From assembly GCF_036880965.1 (NCBI RefSeq), contig NZ_JBAJMV010000006.1, positions 124,001 to 188,000 of the forward strand: a stretch of 64,000 bases of DNA, given 5' to 3'. The position numbers and the translations under genes were made by a program. Shown here in pieces: positions 49,249 through 57,960 of this stretch (its first letter is position 1; every line of letters starts with the position of its first letter). Source of the DNA: JAUASW01 sp036880965. GTDB lineage: Bacteria; Pseudomonadota; Gammaproteobacteria; Burkholderiales; Burkholderiaceae_C. A model generated the notes under the pieces. The model was given only the letters and a program-made list of their open reading frames with translations. It made no database searches and was not told the origin of the DNA.

Positions 49249-50018
49249 TGGCGAACCGCGATGCCGCGTGCTGCCATCAGGGCCTTGGCCTCGCCTACCG
49301 TGTGTTGGCCATAGTGAAAGATGCTGGCGGCGAGCACCGCATCGGCGCCGCCTTGCTGAATGCCGTCGGCCAGATCGTCCAGCGAACCCACGCCACCCGA
49401 GGCGATCACGGGCACGCTCACGGCATCGCTGACCGCACGGGTCAGCGCGAGATCGAACCCGCTGCGCGTGCCATCGCGGTCCATGCTGGTGAGCAGGATT
49501 TCACCAGCGCCGTACTCGGTCATCTGGCGCGCCCATTGCACCGCGTCCAGGCCCACATTCTTGCGGCCACCGTGGGTGTAGACATCCCAGCCCGAGCCTC
49601 TCGGGTCATCGTGAGCCCTGCGCTTGGCGTCAATCGCCACGACGATGCATTGCGCGCCGTATTTGTCTGACGCCTCGCGGATCAGCTCGGGGCGGGCAAC
49701 CGCCGCAGAGTTGAAACTCACCTTGTCTGCACCTGCGTTGAGCAAGCGCCGCACATCGGCCACCTCGCGCACGCCGCCGCCCACGGTCAAGGGGATGAAG
49801 ACCTGTGAAGCCACGTCTTCGATGATGTGCAGGATCAGGTCACGGCCGTCGCTGGTGGCGGTGATGTCGAGGAAGGTCAGCTCGTCTGCGCCCTGCTCGT
49901 TGTAGCGGGCAGCGATCTCGACCGGGTCGCCGGCATCGCGCAACTCGAGGAAGTTGACGCCCTTGACCACACGGCCACCGGTGACGTCCATGCAGGGAAT
50001 GATGCGCTTGGCCAGCAT
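49245..50018 (-). CDS. hisF: Imidazole glycerol phosphate synthase subunit HisF
   Basis: The protein has 257 residues from the ATG at 50018. The longer frame upstream lies in hisA. LAKRIIPCMDVTGGRVVKGV contains the first catalytic Asp. LTVGGGVREVADVRRLLNAG and ILLTSMDRDGTRSGFDL complete the TIM barrel; the second Asp is in the latter. It cyclises PRFAR with ammonia from HisH. In related operons hisI and hisE follow, but here rsmD does. Confidence 0.95.
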   Translation of the reverse strand: MLAKRIIPCMDVTGGRVVKGVNFLELRDAGDPVEIAARYNEQGADELTFLDITATSDGRDLILHIIEDVASQVFIPLTVGGGVREVADVRRLLNAGADKVSFNSAAVARPELIREASDKYGAQCIVVAIDAKRRAHDDPRGSGWDVYTHGGRKNVGLDAVQWARQMTEYGAGEILLTSMDRDGTRSGFDLALTRAVSDAVSVPVIASGGVGSLDDLADGIQQGGADAVLAASIFHYGQHTVGEAKALMAARGIAVRQ

Positions 50019-50764
50019 CAGTCTTGCGCTTCCAGCTCGTCGGCGCGCGCCTGGCCGGCGGTGAAATCGAGGTCGCCGGTGTAGATCGAGCGGCCGCAGA
50101 TCACGCCTTCGACGCCTTCGTGCTCGACAGCGCAAAGTGCTTCGATGTCCTTGATGTTGGAAAGACCGCCAGAGGCGATCACCGGGATGCTCAAGGCCTG
50201 TGCCAGCTTGACCGTGGCTTCAATGTTGATGCCGGTCAGCATGCCGTCTCGGCCGATGTCGGTGTAGATCACGCCCTCGATGCCGTAGTCCTCGAACTTC
50301 TTGGCCAGATCGATCACTTCATGCCCGGTCAGCTTGCTCCAGCCATCGGTGGCGACCTTGCCGTCCTTGGCATCCAGGCCCACGATGATGTGGCCGCCGA
50401 AGGCCGAGCAGGCGTCCTTCAGGAAGCCCGGGCTCTTGACGGCCGCGGTGCCGATGATGATGTAGGAAATGCCGTCGTCCAGGTAGCGCTCGATAGTGTC
50501 GAGATCGCGGATGCCGCCGCCCAGTTGCACCGGAATTTCGTCGCCAACTTCGCGCAGGATGGCCTTGATCGCGCCCTCGTTGATCGGCTTGCCGGCAAAG
50601 GCGCCGTTCAGGTCCACCAGATGCAGGCGCCGCGCGCCGGCGTCGACCCATCGTCGGGCCATGGCAGCGGGGTCCTCGCCAAAGGTGGTGGACACATTCA
50701 TGTCACCTTGTTGCAGACGCACGCAGCGTCCATCCTTGAGGTCAATCGCGGGTATCAGCAGCAT
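50018..50764 (-). CDS. hisA: Phosphoribosylformimino-AICAR phosphate isomerase HisA
   Basis: The protein has 248 residues. It is a TIM-barrel sister of HisF. LLIPAIDLKDGRCVRLQQGD holds the catalytic Asp; VQLGGGIRDLDTIERYLDDG and VIYTDIGRDGMLTGINIEAT are the matching barrel motifs. The stop overlaps the hisF ATG by 1 nt. An 83-bp gap separates it from hisH. Confidence 0.95.
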   Translation of the reverse strand: MLLIPAIDLKDGRCVRLQQGDMNVSTTFGEDPAAMARRWVDAGARRLHLVDLNGAFAGKPINEGAIKAILREVGDEIPVQLGGGIRDLDTIERYLDDGISYIIIGTAAVKSPGFLKDACSAFGGHIIVGLDAKDGKVATDGWSKLTGHEVIDLAKKFEDYGIEGVIYTDIGRDGMLTGINIEATVKLAQALSIPVIASGGLSNIKDIEALCAVEHEGVEGVICGRSIYTGDLDFTAGQARADELEAQD

Positions 50765-50847
50765 GGCCGAAGTACGGTTAGGTGAGTTGGGGAAACGAGA
50801 AGCGGGAGGCGTGGAAAAGCGCGGTTAGAACGAGTGAGGTTTTCTCG

Positions 50848-51591
50848 TCAGGGCTTCCAAAGCAGGAAGTTACGGTAGAGGGCAAGCCCCAGCGCAGCAC
50901 TTTTCTCGGGATGGAATTGGGTGGCAAAAATATTATCTCGGGCCACCGCGCAGGTAAAGCGCGCGCCGTAATCGGTCTCGCCGGCGCTGTGGCTCGCATC
51001 CGACGGCTCGGCGTAATAGCTGTGGACGAAGTAGTACCAGCTCTGGTCGGGCACGCCAGCCCAGACTGGGTGCGCGCCGCGCTGGTGCACGCGGTTCCAG
51101 CCCATCTGCGGCACCTTGAAGCGGCTGCCATCCTCCTGCAGCCGGCCTTCGAGCTGGAAACGCTTGACCCGGCCCGGAATCAGGCCGAGGCCCGGCGTGT
51201 CCTGCTCTTCGCTGTGATCCAGCAGCATCTGCATGCCGACACAGACGCCCATCAGCGGTTTGCGCGCTGCAGCATCCAGTACGGCTTCCTTGAGGCCTGA
51301 GTCGGCCAGCTCGCGCATGCAATCGCGCATGGCGCCCTGCCCGGGCAAGACGATGCGCTCTGCGGCAAGGACCTCTTCGGGCTTGGAGGTGATGACGACA
51401 TCCAGCCCGGTATCAGCCGCCACATGCAGCACCGCCTGCGACACTGAGCGCAGATTGCCCATGCCGTAGTCGACCACGGCAACTGTGCGGACGTGAGCCC
51501 CTCGCCGAACGAGTACGTTCGTCGATCCCCCGAGGGGATGCGGGCCGGCTTGGGGCGGCCCGGCGCTCGGCCCACTACCACTTGAACTCAC
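50848..51591 (-). CDS. hisH: Imidazole glycerol phosphate synthase subunit HisH, with a disturbed start
   Basis: The protein has 247 residues from the GTG at 51591, which overlaps the hisB stop. The glutaminase core is normal: VAVVDYGMGNLRSVSQAV, the nucleophile in PLMGVCVGMQMLLDH, and His/Glu in ATQFHPEKSAALG. The first 39 residues (VSSSGSGPSAGPPQAGPHPL...) do not belong to HisH; they are the translation of a hairpin-rich repeat. The only other usable start, GTG at 51477, gives 209 residues beginning at the second Val of VVDYG and would trim the first beta strand. Confidence 0.88.
   Translation of the reverse strand: MSSSGSGPSAGPPQAGPHPLGGSTNVLVRRGAHVRTVAVVDYGMGNLRSVSQAVLHVAADTGLDVVITSKPEEVLAAERIVLPGQGAMRDCMRELADSGLKEAVLDAAARKPLMGVCVGMQMLLDHSEEQDTPGLGLIPGRVKRFQLEGRLQEDGSRFKVPQMGWNRVHQRGAHPVWAGVPDQSWYYFVHSYYAEPSDASHSAGETDYGARFTCAVARDNIFATQFHPEKSAALGLALYRNFLLWKP
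51497..51587. repeat. GC-rich hairpin repeat between hisB and hisH
   Basis: CGAACG-AGTA-CGTTCG (51506-51521) is a perfect hairpin. The rest (GATCCCCCGAGGGGATGCGG, then GGCCGGCTTGGGGCGGCCCG) contains further inverted repeats. It resembles dispersed intergenic repeats I associate with Burkholderiales of this type. Only one copy is seen in this window. It is read through in frame by the longer hisH version. Confidence 0.55.
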
Positions 51592-52184
51592 AAGCTGCCT
51601 TTCGTCGACGGGATCACGCCTGCCGATCGCGGGTCCAGCGTCATCGCCATCCGCAGCGCGCGGCCGAAGGCCTTGAAGATGGTTTCGCACTGGTGATGGG
51701 CGTTGTGGCCCTTCAGGTTGTCGATGTGCAGGCTCACCAGCGCGTGATTGCTGAAGCCCTGGAAGAACTCGAAAGCCAGTTGCGTGTCGAAGGCGCCAAT
51801 CGCGCCTGAGGTGAACTTCACGTCCATCTCCAGGCCAGGTCGGCCGGAAAAATCGATCACCACGCGCGACAGCGCCTCGTCCAGCGGCACATAGCTGTGG
51901 CCGTAGCGGGTCAGACCCTTCTTGTCGCCCACCGCCTGCGCCACGGCCAGGCCCAGGGTGATGCCCACGTCTTCCACCGTGTGGTGGCCGTCGATGTGCA
52001 GGTCGCCCTTGGCCTCGATCTCCAGATCGATCAGCCCGTGGCGGGCGATCTGGTCCAGCATGTGGTCGAAGAAACCGATGCCGGTGTTCAGCTTGGCTTC
52101 ACCGCTGCCATCCAGGTTCACGCGCACGCGGATCTGGGTTTCCTTGGTATTGCGCGAGACTTCGGCGATGCGATCAGTGCTCAT
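51588..52184 (-). CDS. hisB: Imidazoleglycerol-phosphate dehydratase
   Basis: The protein has 198 residues, the monofunctional form without the phosphatase domain of enteric HisB. GIGFFDHMLDQIARHGL, DLHIDGHHTVEDVGI and SNHALVSLHIDNLKGHNAHH supply the Mn-binding His/Glu ligands. The start overlaps the hisC stop by 4 nt. Confidence 0.96.
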   Translation of the reverse strand: MSTDRIAEVSRNTKETQIRVRVNLDGSGEAKLNTGIGFFDHMLDQIARHGLIDLEIEAKGDLHIDGHHTVEDVGITLGLAVAQAVGDKKGLTRYGHSYVPLDEALSRVVIDFSGRPGLEMDVKFTSGAIGAFDTQLAFEFFQGFSNHALVSLHIDNLKGHNAHHQCETIFKAFGRALRMAMTLDPRSAGVIPSTKGSL

Positions 52185-53260
52185 GTCGGAAGACTTTCGG
52201 TGAATGCGGTCAGCAGGACCATGTTTTCTTCAGGCGTGCCCACGGTCAGGCGCAGGCAGTTGTGCAGGAGTGGATGCAGGGCCGAGACATTCTTGACCAA
52301 CACACCCCGGCGCTTGATGCCATCGAACATCGCGGCGGCATCGGGCACGCGGACAAGCACCATATTGCCCTGACTGGGGAAGGCCTGCACCTCCTCGATT
52401 TCGTCCAGGTCGGCAATCAGCTGGTCGCGCTCGGCGCGCAGCACTTGCGCCTGCCGGGCATACACATCGGCATGCTCGAGCGCGAACAGACCGGCTTCGG
52501 CATTGAGCACGCCGATATTGAAGGGCGGGCGCAGCTTGTCGATCTCGCCGATCAGCTCCGCACGGCCGATCAGATAGCCGATGCGCACGCCGGCCAGACC
52601 GAACTTGCTCATCGTGCGCATCACCAGCACATTCGAGTGGCGGCGCAGCAAGTCCATCGAGTCGCGCTCGGCAAAGGGCTGGTAGGCCTCGTCCATCACC
52701 ACCAGGCCCGGCGCCGCCGCGACGATGCGCTCGATGACCTCGGCATCCCAGAGGTTGGCGGTCGGGTTGTTCGGATAGGACAGATAGATCAGCGCCGGCT
52801 GGTGCTCGGCAATCGCGGCCAGCATGGCCGGCTCGTCCAGCTCGAAGTCGGGCCGCAGGTCCACGCCGACAAACTTCAGCCCCTGATAGCGGGCCGAGAT
52901 CTCGTACATCACGAAGCCCGGCAGCGGCGCCATCACGCAGGCACCGGGCTTGCTGATGGCCATGGAGAGCATGGTGATCAGCTCGTCGGAGCCATTGCCC
53001 AGCGTGATCGCGCAGCCCGCCGGCATGCCTGCGGCCTTGGCCAGTGCGGCGGCCAGCTCGACGGTGCGCTCGGCCGGATAGCGGTTGATCGCCACGTGGC
53101 CCAGGCGCTGGCCCAGCGCCTGCTGCAGGGCCTCGGGCAGGCGGAAAGGGTTCTCCATCGTGTCCAGCTTGATCAGGCCGGCACTGGGCTGCACCGCGTA
53201 GGCCTTGACCGAACGGAGGTCGTCACGGATCACGTCAATGCCCTTTTTCAACTCGTCCAT
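52181..53260 (-). CDS. hisC: Histidinol-phosphate aminotransferase
   Basis: The protein has 359 residues from the ATG at 53260. It is a PLP-dependent class I/II aminotransferase. LDTMENPFRLP is the HisC N-terminal motif (usually LDxNENP). LSYPNNPTANLWD, VVMDEAYQPFA and the PLP lysine in MRTMSKFGLAGVRIGYL are present. The vapC stop lies 1 bp upstream, so the toxin-antitoxin pair has landed exactly at the 5' edge of hisC. Confidence 0.95.
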   Translation of the reverse strand: MDELKKGIDVIRDDLRSVKAYAVQPSAGLIKLDTMENPFRLPEALQQALGQRLGHVAINRYPAERTVELAAALAKAAGMPAGCAITLGNGSDELITMLSMAISKPGACVMAPLPGFVMYEISARYQGLKFVGVDLRPDFELDEPAMLAAIAEHQPALIYLSYPNNPTANLWDAEVIERIVAAAPGLVVMDEAYQPFAERDSMDLLRRHSNVLVMRTMSKFGLAGVRIGYLIGRAELIGEIDKLRPPFNIGVLNAEAGLFALEHADVYARQAQVLRAERDQLIADLDEIEEVQAFPSQGNMVLVRVPDAAAMFDGIKRRGVLVKNVSALHPLLHNCLRLTVGTPEENMVLLTAFTESLPT

Positions 53261-53261
53261 C

Positions 53262-53708
53262 TCAAGAGTCCAACAAGGCCGGTTCGGCCTGCAAGGGGTT
53301 GATGACCTGCACGCTGTCCAGCTGCAGCCCGTGCGCCAGCTCAAGGCTCAGAAGCAACTCGCAAGCCTGGGCCTTGGCCGCTGCCACGATCAGGGCATCG
53401 ACATAGGCGAGCCCGAAGCGACTCTCGATGGACCAGGCGCTTTCCACCGTTGCATGGTCGATCGCCCAGGGCTGCCAGTGCTGGTAGCGGCGCACCTCGG
53501 CCCGAGCGTCGCCATTGGGCATGGCCGGCTCGATGCGCGTGGTGACCCAGCGGTAAAAGTCATTCAAGACCTGGGTGGAAACGCGGCCCGAGCGGCGCTG
53601 CCACAGTTCACGCAGCCAAGCGAGCGCACGCTCACGCTGAGCGGCATCGGCGCCATCCTCGCTCAGTATCAAGACCGAGGTATCGACGAAGACCAGCCTG
53701 GCGCTCAC
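53262..53708 (-). CDS. vapC: PIN-domain ribonuclease toxin (VapC family)
   Basis: The protein has 148 residues. The PIN acidic residues are in VFVDTSVLILSEDG, in the central VSTQVLNDFYRWVTTR and in FGLAYVDALIVAAAKAQAC, a normal D-E-D arrangement with Asp. VapC toxins cut RNA, often initiator tRNA. It is coupled to vapB by an ATGA overlap and lies 1 bp before hisC, with which it could share transcription. Confidence 0.88.
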   Translation of the reverse strand: MSARLVFVDTSVLILSEDGADAAQRERALAWLRELWQRRSGRVSTQVLNDFYRWVTTRIEPAMPNGDARAEVRRYQHWQPWAIDHATVESAWSIESRFGLAYVDALIVAAAKAQACELLLSLELAHGLQLDSVQVINPLQAEPALLDS

Positions 53709-53926
53709 AGGCCCTGCCCCCGAGTCGGATAGGGCTGGCCGTCGGACGCCCAGCTGCGCTCGCGATGCAACCAGTCCTGCAGGGCTCGCTCGTAGGCGTC
53801 GTCGTGGCGCATCTTGTCCGCCAGCAGCTCACCCAGCAGGCGCGAGACGCTGGTATTGCGTCGCGCGGCCTCCAGCCGGGCCCAGTCGGCCACGCTGTCG
53901 TCCATGCTGACGGTCACGTTTTTCAT
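53705..53926 (-). CDS. vapB: Ribbon-helix-helix antitoxin (VapB-like)
   Basis: The protein has 73 residues from the ATG at 53926. MKNVTVSMDDSVADWARLEA, then ARRNTSVSRLLGELLADKMR is a compact ribbon-helix-helix DNA-binding fold. The acidic and aromatic tail (LQDWLHRERSWASDG) would bind the PIN toxin. Two palindromes upstream are its probable operators. Much longer frames in the same register start in the next gene region and are ignored. Confidence 0.87.
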   Translation of the reverse strand: MKNVTVSMDDSVADWARLEAARRNTSVSRLLGELLADKMRHDDAYERALQDWLHRERSWASDGQPYPTRGQGL

Positions 53927-53939
53927 GGCCGCCAATTTA

Positions 53940-53969
53940 ACACGAAGTTCGTGTTGCACGAATTTCGTG
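53940..53969. promoter_or_regulatory. Tandem palindromic operators of vapBC
   Basis: ACACGAA-G-TTCGTGT (53940-53954) is a perfect 7-bp inverted repeat and CACGAA-T-TTCGTG (53957-53969) a perfect 6-bp one. Both share the CACGAA core, with centres 16 bp apart. They start 14 bp upstream of the vapB ATG and match the pattern of ribbon-helix-helix autorepression. Confidence 0.8.
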
Positions 53970-54097
53970 TCACTAATCCCACCCAAACAGGGCATTCGGG
54001 CTTTACCTCGGGCCGGGCACGGACGCACACTCAGCGCCAGGGAGTCCGGCCGACCGCCACCCAGACACGCGGCTGCCGCCCACGCTGGGGAGCCGTC

Positions 54098-55654
54098 ATG
54101 GCCAAGAACACCGCCCCTTCGCGCAGCGCCACGCTGCGGACACGGATCGTCCTGCTTGCCCTTGTCTCGCTGACCGCAGCCACCGCGCTGCTGGCCCAAT
54201 CGCTGTGGAGCTATTCCAAGCTCCGCGCCCATGCCGAGCAGGCCTTTGTGGCCAAGGACGTGGTGGCCGACATCCTGCCGCCACCGATGTACCTGATCGA
54301 GCTGAGGCTGACCTTGTCGGCGGCGGTCGAGGGCACGCTGAGCCCCGATGCCGCGGCCGCCACGATTGATCGGCTGGCCAGCGAGTACCAGGCCCGCGTG
54401 GCCTACTGGCAGCAGAACCCGCCATTCGGACTCGAGAAGCAGTTGCTGGGCGCACAGCATGAACAGGCCGAGGCACTGCTGAAGGCGGCGCGCAGCCAGG
54501 TGATGGAGCCGCTCAGGCGCGGCGATGCCGTGGCGGCGCGCGAGGGTTTGAAGTCAGCCCACGCCATTTACGAGAAGCACCGCACGGCCGTGGACGCCAC
54601 GGTGCAGGCAGGCAATGCTTTTGCGGAATCCGCCATGGCCAGCTTCGATGCCACGCGGCGCAGCGGCCTGTGGGTGATGCCACTTGTGGCTGTCTTGCTG
54701 GCCGTCGTGCTCGTGATCAGCTGCCTGTGGTTGTTGCGCAGCCTGCGCAAGCCGCTATCGGAAGCGATGCTGGCCACGCGGGCGGTCGCCGAAGGTGACT
54801 TGCGCAGCCATGAAGACGGTGCCGCGCATAGCAAGGACGAAATCGGCCAACTGCAAAACGAGCTCGACCGCATGGTGATCGAGCTGCGCCGCGTGATCTC
54901 CGAGGTGCGCGAAGGCAGCTCGATGATTGCCGGCGCCTCGGCCGAGATCGCTGCCGGCAACGGCGATCTTTCCAGCCGTACCGAGCATCAGGCGGCCCGG
55001 CTCCAGCAGGCCGCGCAGGCGATGACCGCGATGGCCGAGACCGTCGGCCTCAGCGCCGACAACACCCGCGAGGCCGACCATCTGGCCCGCGACGCTTCGC
55101 AGGTGGCGGTGCGCGGCGGCGAGGCCGTCGGCCAGGTCGTGGCCACGATGGACGAGATCAATGGCAGCTCGCGCAAGATCGCCGACATCATCGGCGTGAT
55201 CGACGGCATCGCCTTCCAGACCAATATCCTCGCGCTCAACGCGGCAGTGGAAGCAGCGCGCGCCGGCGAGCAGGGCCGTGGCTTTGCGGTCGTGGCTGCC
55301 GAGGTGCGCTCCCTGGCCCAGCGCAGCGCCTCCGCGGCACGCGAGATCAGGCAACTGATACTGGACAGCGTCAACAAGGTCGAGGCCGGCGCCCGCTCGG
55401 TGGCCGAGGCGCGCTCGACCATCGCCGAGGTGGTGCAGCAGGTGCAGAAGGTCAGCGAGCTGATGGGCCAGACCGATGCTTCGATCCGCGCACAGAGCAC
55501 AGCGGTCAGCAGCATGGGCCAGACGCTCAGCGAGATCGACGAAGGCACGCAGCAGAATGCCGCCCTGGTGGAGCAGACTGCCGCCGCCGCCGAAAGCCTG
55601 CGTCAGCAGGCGGCGCGGGTGGATGCGGCGCTGGGTGCCTTCCGCCTGGCCTGA
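54098..55654 (+). CDS. Methyl-accepting chemotaxis protein
   Basis: The protein has 518 residues from the ATG at 54098, preceded by GGGGAG. TM1 (about 14-35), a periplasmic helical sensor domain of about 155 residues, TM2 (about 190-212), a HAMP linker and a cytoplasmic signalling domain follow. The hairpin tip is IDGIAFQTNILALNAAVEAA, then RAGEQGRGFAVVAAEVRSLA. The C-terminus (DAALGAFRLA) lacks a CheR-docking pentapeptide. No che gene is nearby. It is transcribed against the his genes between vapB and hisD, so it looks like an insertion. Confidence 0.93.
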   Translation: MAKNTAPSRSATLRTRIVLLALVSLTAATALLAQSLWSYSKLRAHAEQAFVAKDVVADILPPPMYLIELRLTLSAAVEGTLSPDAAAATIDRLASEYQARVAYWQQNPPFGLEKQLLGAQHEQAEALLKAARSQVMEPLRRGDAVAAREGLKSAHAIYEKHRTAVDATVQAGNAFAESAMASFDATRRSGLWVMPLVAVLLAVVLVISCLWLLRSLRKPLSEAMLATRAVAEGDLRSHEDGAAHSKDEIGQLQNELDRMVIELRRVISEVREGSSMIAGASAEIAAGNGDLSSRTEHQAARLQQAAQAMTAMAETVGLSADNTREADHLARDASQVAVRGGEAVGQVVATMDEINGSSRKIADIIGVIDGIAFQTNILALNAAVEAARAGEQGRGFAVVAAEVRSLAQRSASAAREIRQLILDSVNKVEAGARSVAEARSTIAEVVQQVQKVSELMGQTDASIRAQSTAVSSMGQTLSEIDEGTQQNAALVEQTAAAAESLRQQAARVDAALGAFRLA

Positions 55655-55712
55655 AGTCTCAGGCCGGCTGGTACGGCTGGTAGGGACCAGGGCAGCAGCG
55701 GCAGCGCATGGC

Positions 55713-57029
55713 TCAGCCCTTCTCGGGGCGCAGGCGCATTTCGGCGGCGCGCGCGTGGCCTTGCAAACCCTCGCCATAGGCCAGCTCGGCCGCAATGGGC
55801 CCCAGCTTCTGCGCCCCGGCTTCGCTGACCTCGATCAGGCTGGAGCGCTTCTGGAAATCGTAGACACCCAGCGGCGACGAGAAACGCGCCGTGCCCGAGG
55901 TGGGCAGCACGTGGTTGGGGCCGGCGCAGTAGTCGCCAAGCGACTCACTCGTGTAGGCACCGAGGAAGATGGCACCGGCATGGCGCAAGAGCGGCTCCCA
56001 GCGCTGGGGATCACTGCTGCTCACTTCCAGATGCTCGGGCGCGATGCGGTTGCTGATCTCACAGGCCTCTTCCATCGAGCGTGTGAGGATCAGGGCGCCA
56101 CGGCCTTCCAGCGAAGCCTTGATCACATCCTTGCGCGGCATCTCGGGCAAGAGTTTCTCGATGGAGGCGCGCACCTTGGCGATGTAGTCGGCATCGGGGC
56201 TCAGCAAGATGCTCTGCGCCATCTCGTCATGCTCGGCCTGGCTGAACAGGTCCATCGCCACCCAGTCCGGGTCGGTTGTGCCGTCAGCGAGCACCAGGAT
56301 TTCGCTGGGGCCGGCAATCATGTCGATGCCCACCTGGCCGAATACATGCTTCTTGGCGCTGGCCACATAGGCATTGCCCGGGCCGGTGATCTTGTCGACC
56401 TTGGGCACCGTCGCCGTGCCGTAGGCCAGGGCGGCAACAGCCTGTGCGCCACCGACGGTGAAAGCGCGGCTGACGCCGGCCACATAGGCGGCAGCCAGCA
56501 CCAGCGGATTCTTTTCCCCACCCGGCGTGGGCACGACCATGATGATCTCGGGCACACCCGCCACATGGGCCGGAATCGCATTCATCAAGACGCTGCTCGG
56601 ATACGCCGCCTTGCCGCCCGGCACATAGATGCCCACACGGTCCAGCGGCGTCACCTTCTGGCCCAGCAGCGTGCCGTCTTCGTCGCGATAGCTCCAGCTG
56701 CGGCCACAGGCATCGAGCTGACGCTCGTGATAGCTGCGAACACGCGCAGCCGCGGCCTGCAATGCATCGCGTTGCGCGGGTGTGATCTGCTCGAAGGCAG
56801 CCTTCAATTCTTCACGGGTGAGCTCCAAGGCAGCGACGCTCCCGGCATCGAGCCGGTCGAAACGAGCCGTGTACTCCAGCACCGCAGCATCGCCACGCGC
56901 CTTCACATCAGCCAGGATGTCGGCCACGCGGCTCTCGATGGCGCCATCGGTCTCGGCCGACCAGTGCAGCACACGCTGGAACTCGGCCTCGAAGTCGGGA
57001 GCGGTGGTGCTGAGCTGGCGCAAATTCAT
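55713..57029 (-). CDS. hisD: Histidinol dehydrogenase
   Basis: The protein has 438 residues and oxidises histidinol to histidine with zinc and NAD. VGIYVPGGKAAYPSSVLMNA, VGGAQAVAALAYGTATVPKV, GPSEILVLADG and DLFSQAEHDEMAQSILLSPD are the classic HisD motifs, and APEHLEVSSSDP holds a conserved His. It overlaps hisG by 4 nt. Downstream, instead of hisC, comes a convergent chemoreceptor gene. Confidence 0.96.
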   Translation of the reverse strand: MNLRQLSTTAPDFEAEFQRVLHWSAETDGAIESRVADILADVKARGDAAVLEYTARFDRLDAGSVAALELTREELKAAFEQITPAQRDALQAAAARVRSYHERQLDACGRSWSYRDEDGTLLGQKVTPLDRVGIYVPGGKAAYPSSVLMNAIPAHVAGVPEIIMVVPTPGGEKNPLVLAAAYVAGVSRAFTVGGAQAVAALAYGTATVPKVDKITGPGNAYVASAKKHVFGQVGIDMIAGPSEILVLADGTTDPDWVAMDLFSQAEHDEMAQSILLSPDADYIAKVRASIEKLLPEMPRKDVIKASLEGRGALILTRSMEEACEISNRIAPEHLEVSSSDPQRWEPLLRHAGAIFLGAYTSESLGDYCAGPNHVLPTSGTARFSSPLGVYDFQKRSSLIEVSEAGAQKLGPIAAELAYGEGLQGHARAAEMRLRPEKG

Positions 57030-57667
57030 TTCGGGGATGCAGAAGCGAAGGCGTCGATCAAGCGGCGCAGGGGCTCGCGCTTGAGCTTCAGGGCGGCCTG
57101 GTTGACCACCAGGCGCGAGGAGATGTCCATGATCCGTTCGACCTCGACCAGGCGGTTCGCCTTCAAGGTGCTGCCGGTCGAAACCAGGTCGACGATGGCG
57201 TCAGCGAGGCCTGTCAACGGCGCCAGCTCCATCGAGCCATAGAGCTTGATCAGGTCCACGTGCACGCCCTTGTCCGCAAAGTGGTCGCGGGCAATCGAGG
57301 TGTACTTGGTAGCCACGCGAAGACGCGAGCCCTGCTTCACTGCAGCGGCGTAGTCGAAGTCGTCGCGCACCGCCACGCTCATGCGGCAGCGGGCGATGTT
57401 CAGGTCCAGTGGCTGGTAGAGACCTTCGCCGTCATGCTCCAGCAGCACGTCGCGGCCCGCCACGCCAAGGTCGGCGCCCCCGTACTGCACATAGGTCGGC
57501 ACGTCGCTCGCACGCACCAGCACCACGCGCACCTCGGGCTGGTTGGTGGTGAGGATGAGCTTGCGCGAGGTTTCGGGATCTTCCAGCACCTCGATGCCGG
57601 CCGCGCGCAAGAGCGGCAGCGTCTCTTCGAAGATGCGGCCCTTGGAGAGCGCCAGCGTGATCGTCAT
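57026..57667 (-). CDS. hisG: ATP phosphoribosyltransferase, short form HisG
   Basis: The protein has 213 residues. This is the short HisG_S type that needs HisZ as a regulatory partner. ITLALSKGRIFEETLPLLRA, YVQYGGADLGVAGRDVLLEH and DAIVDLVSTGSTLKANRLVE are diagnostic. hisZ is not in the window. It uses PRPP, made by prs at 36812. Coupled to bolA upstream (ATGA) and to hisD downstream. Confidence 0.95.
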   Translation of the reverse strand: MTITLALSKGRIFEETLPLLRAAGIEVLEDPETSRKLILTTNQPEVRVVLVRASDVPTYVQYGGADLGVAGRDVLLEHDGEGLYQPLDLNIARCRMSVAVRDDFDYAAAVKQGSRLRVATKYTSIARDHFADKGVHVDLIKLYGSMELAPLTGLADAIVDLVSTGSTLKANRLVEVERIMDISSRLVVNQAALKLKREPLRRLIDAFASASPK

Positions 57668-57921
57668 GTCGCGTCCTGCGGTGCGGCTGCGTATTCGGTC
57701 GGTGTCAAGGTCTTCATCGACAGCGCATGGATCTGCTCGCGCATGCGGTCACCGAGCGCCTGGTAGACGCGCTGATGCCGCTTCACGCGGTTCAGGCCCT
57801 CGAACTCGCTTGAGACGATGGTGGCAAAAAAGTGGCGTCCATCGCCCTCGACCTGCAGCGTTTCGCATTGCAGGCCTGCGGCGATGAAAGACTGGACTTC
57901 TACGGGAGTGGGATCGGCCAT
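57664..57921 (-). CDS. BolA/IbaG-family iron-sulfur cofactor protein
   Basis: The protein has 85 residues from the ATG at 57921; an ATG at 57933 adds four residues. VEGDGRHFFATIVSSEFEGL, NRVKRHQRVYQALGDRMRE and the C-terminal IHALSMKTLTPTEY form the BolA class II KH-like fold. Such proteins partner with monothiol glutaredoxins. In related genomes murA normally lies between this gene and hisG; here the two overlap directly. Confidence 0.88.
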   Translation of the reverse strand: MADPTPVEVQSFIAAGLQCETLQVEGDGRHFFATIVSSEFEGLNRVKRHQRVYQALGDRMREQIHALSMKTLTPTEYAAAPQDAT

Positions 57922-57960
57922 GATGGCCGTCATTCTATGGGGACCGGGATTTCCCGAGGT

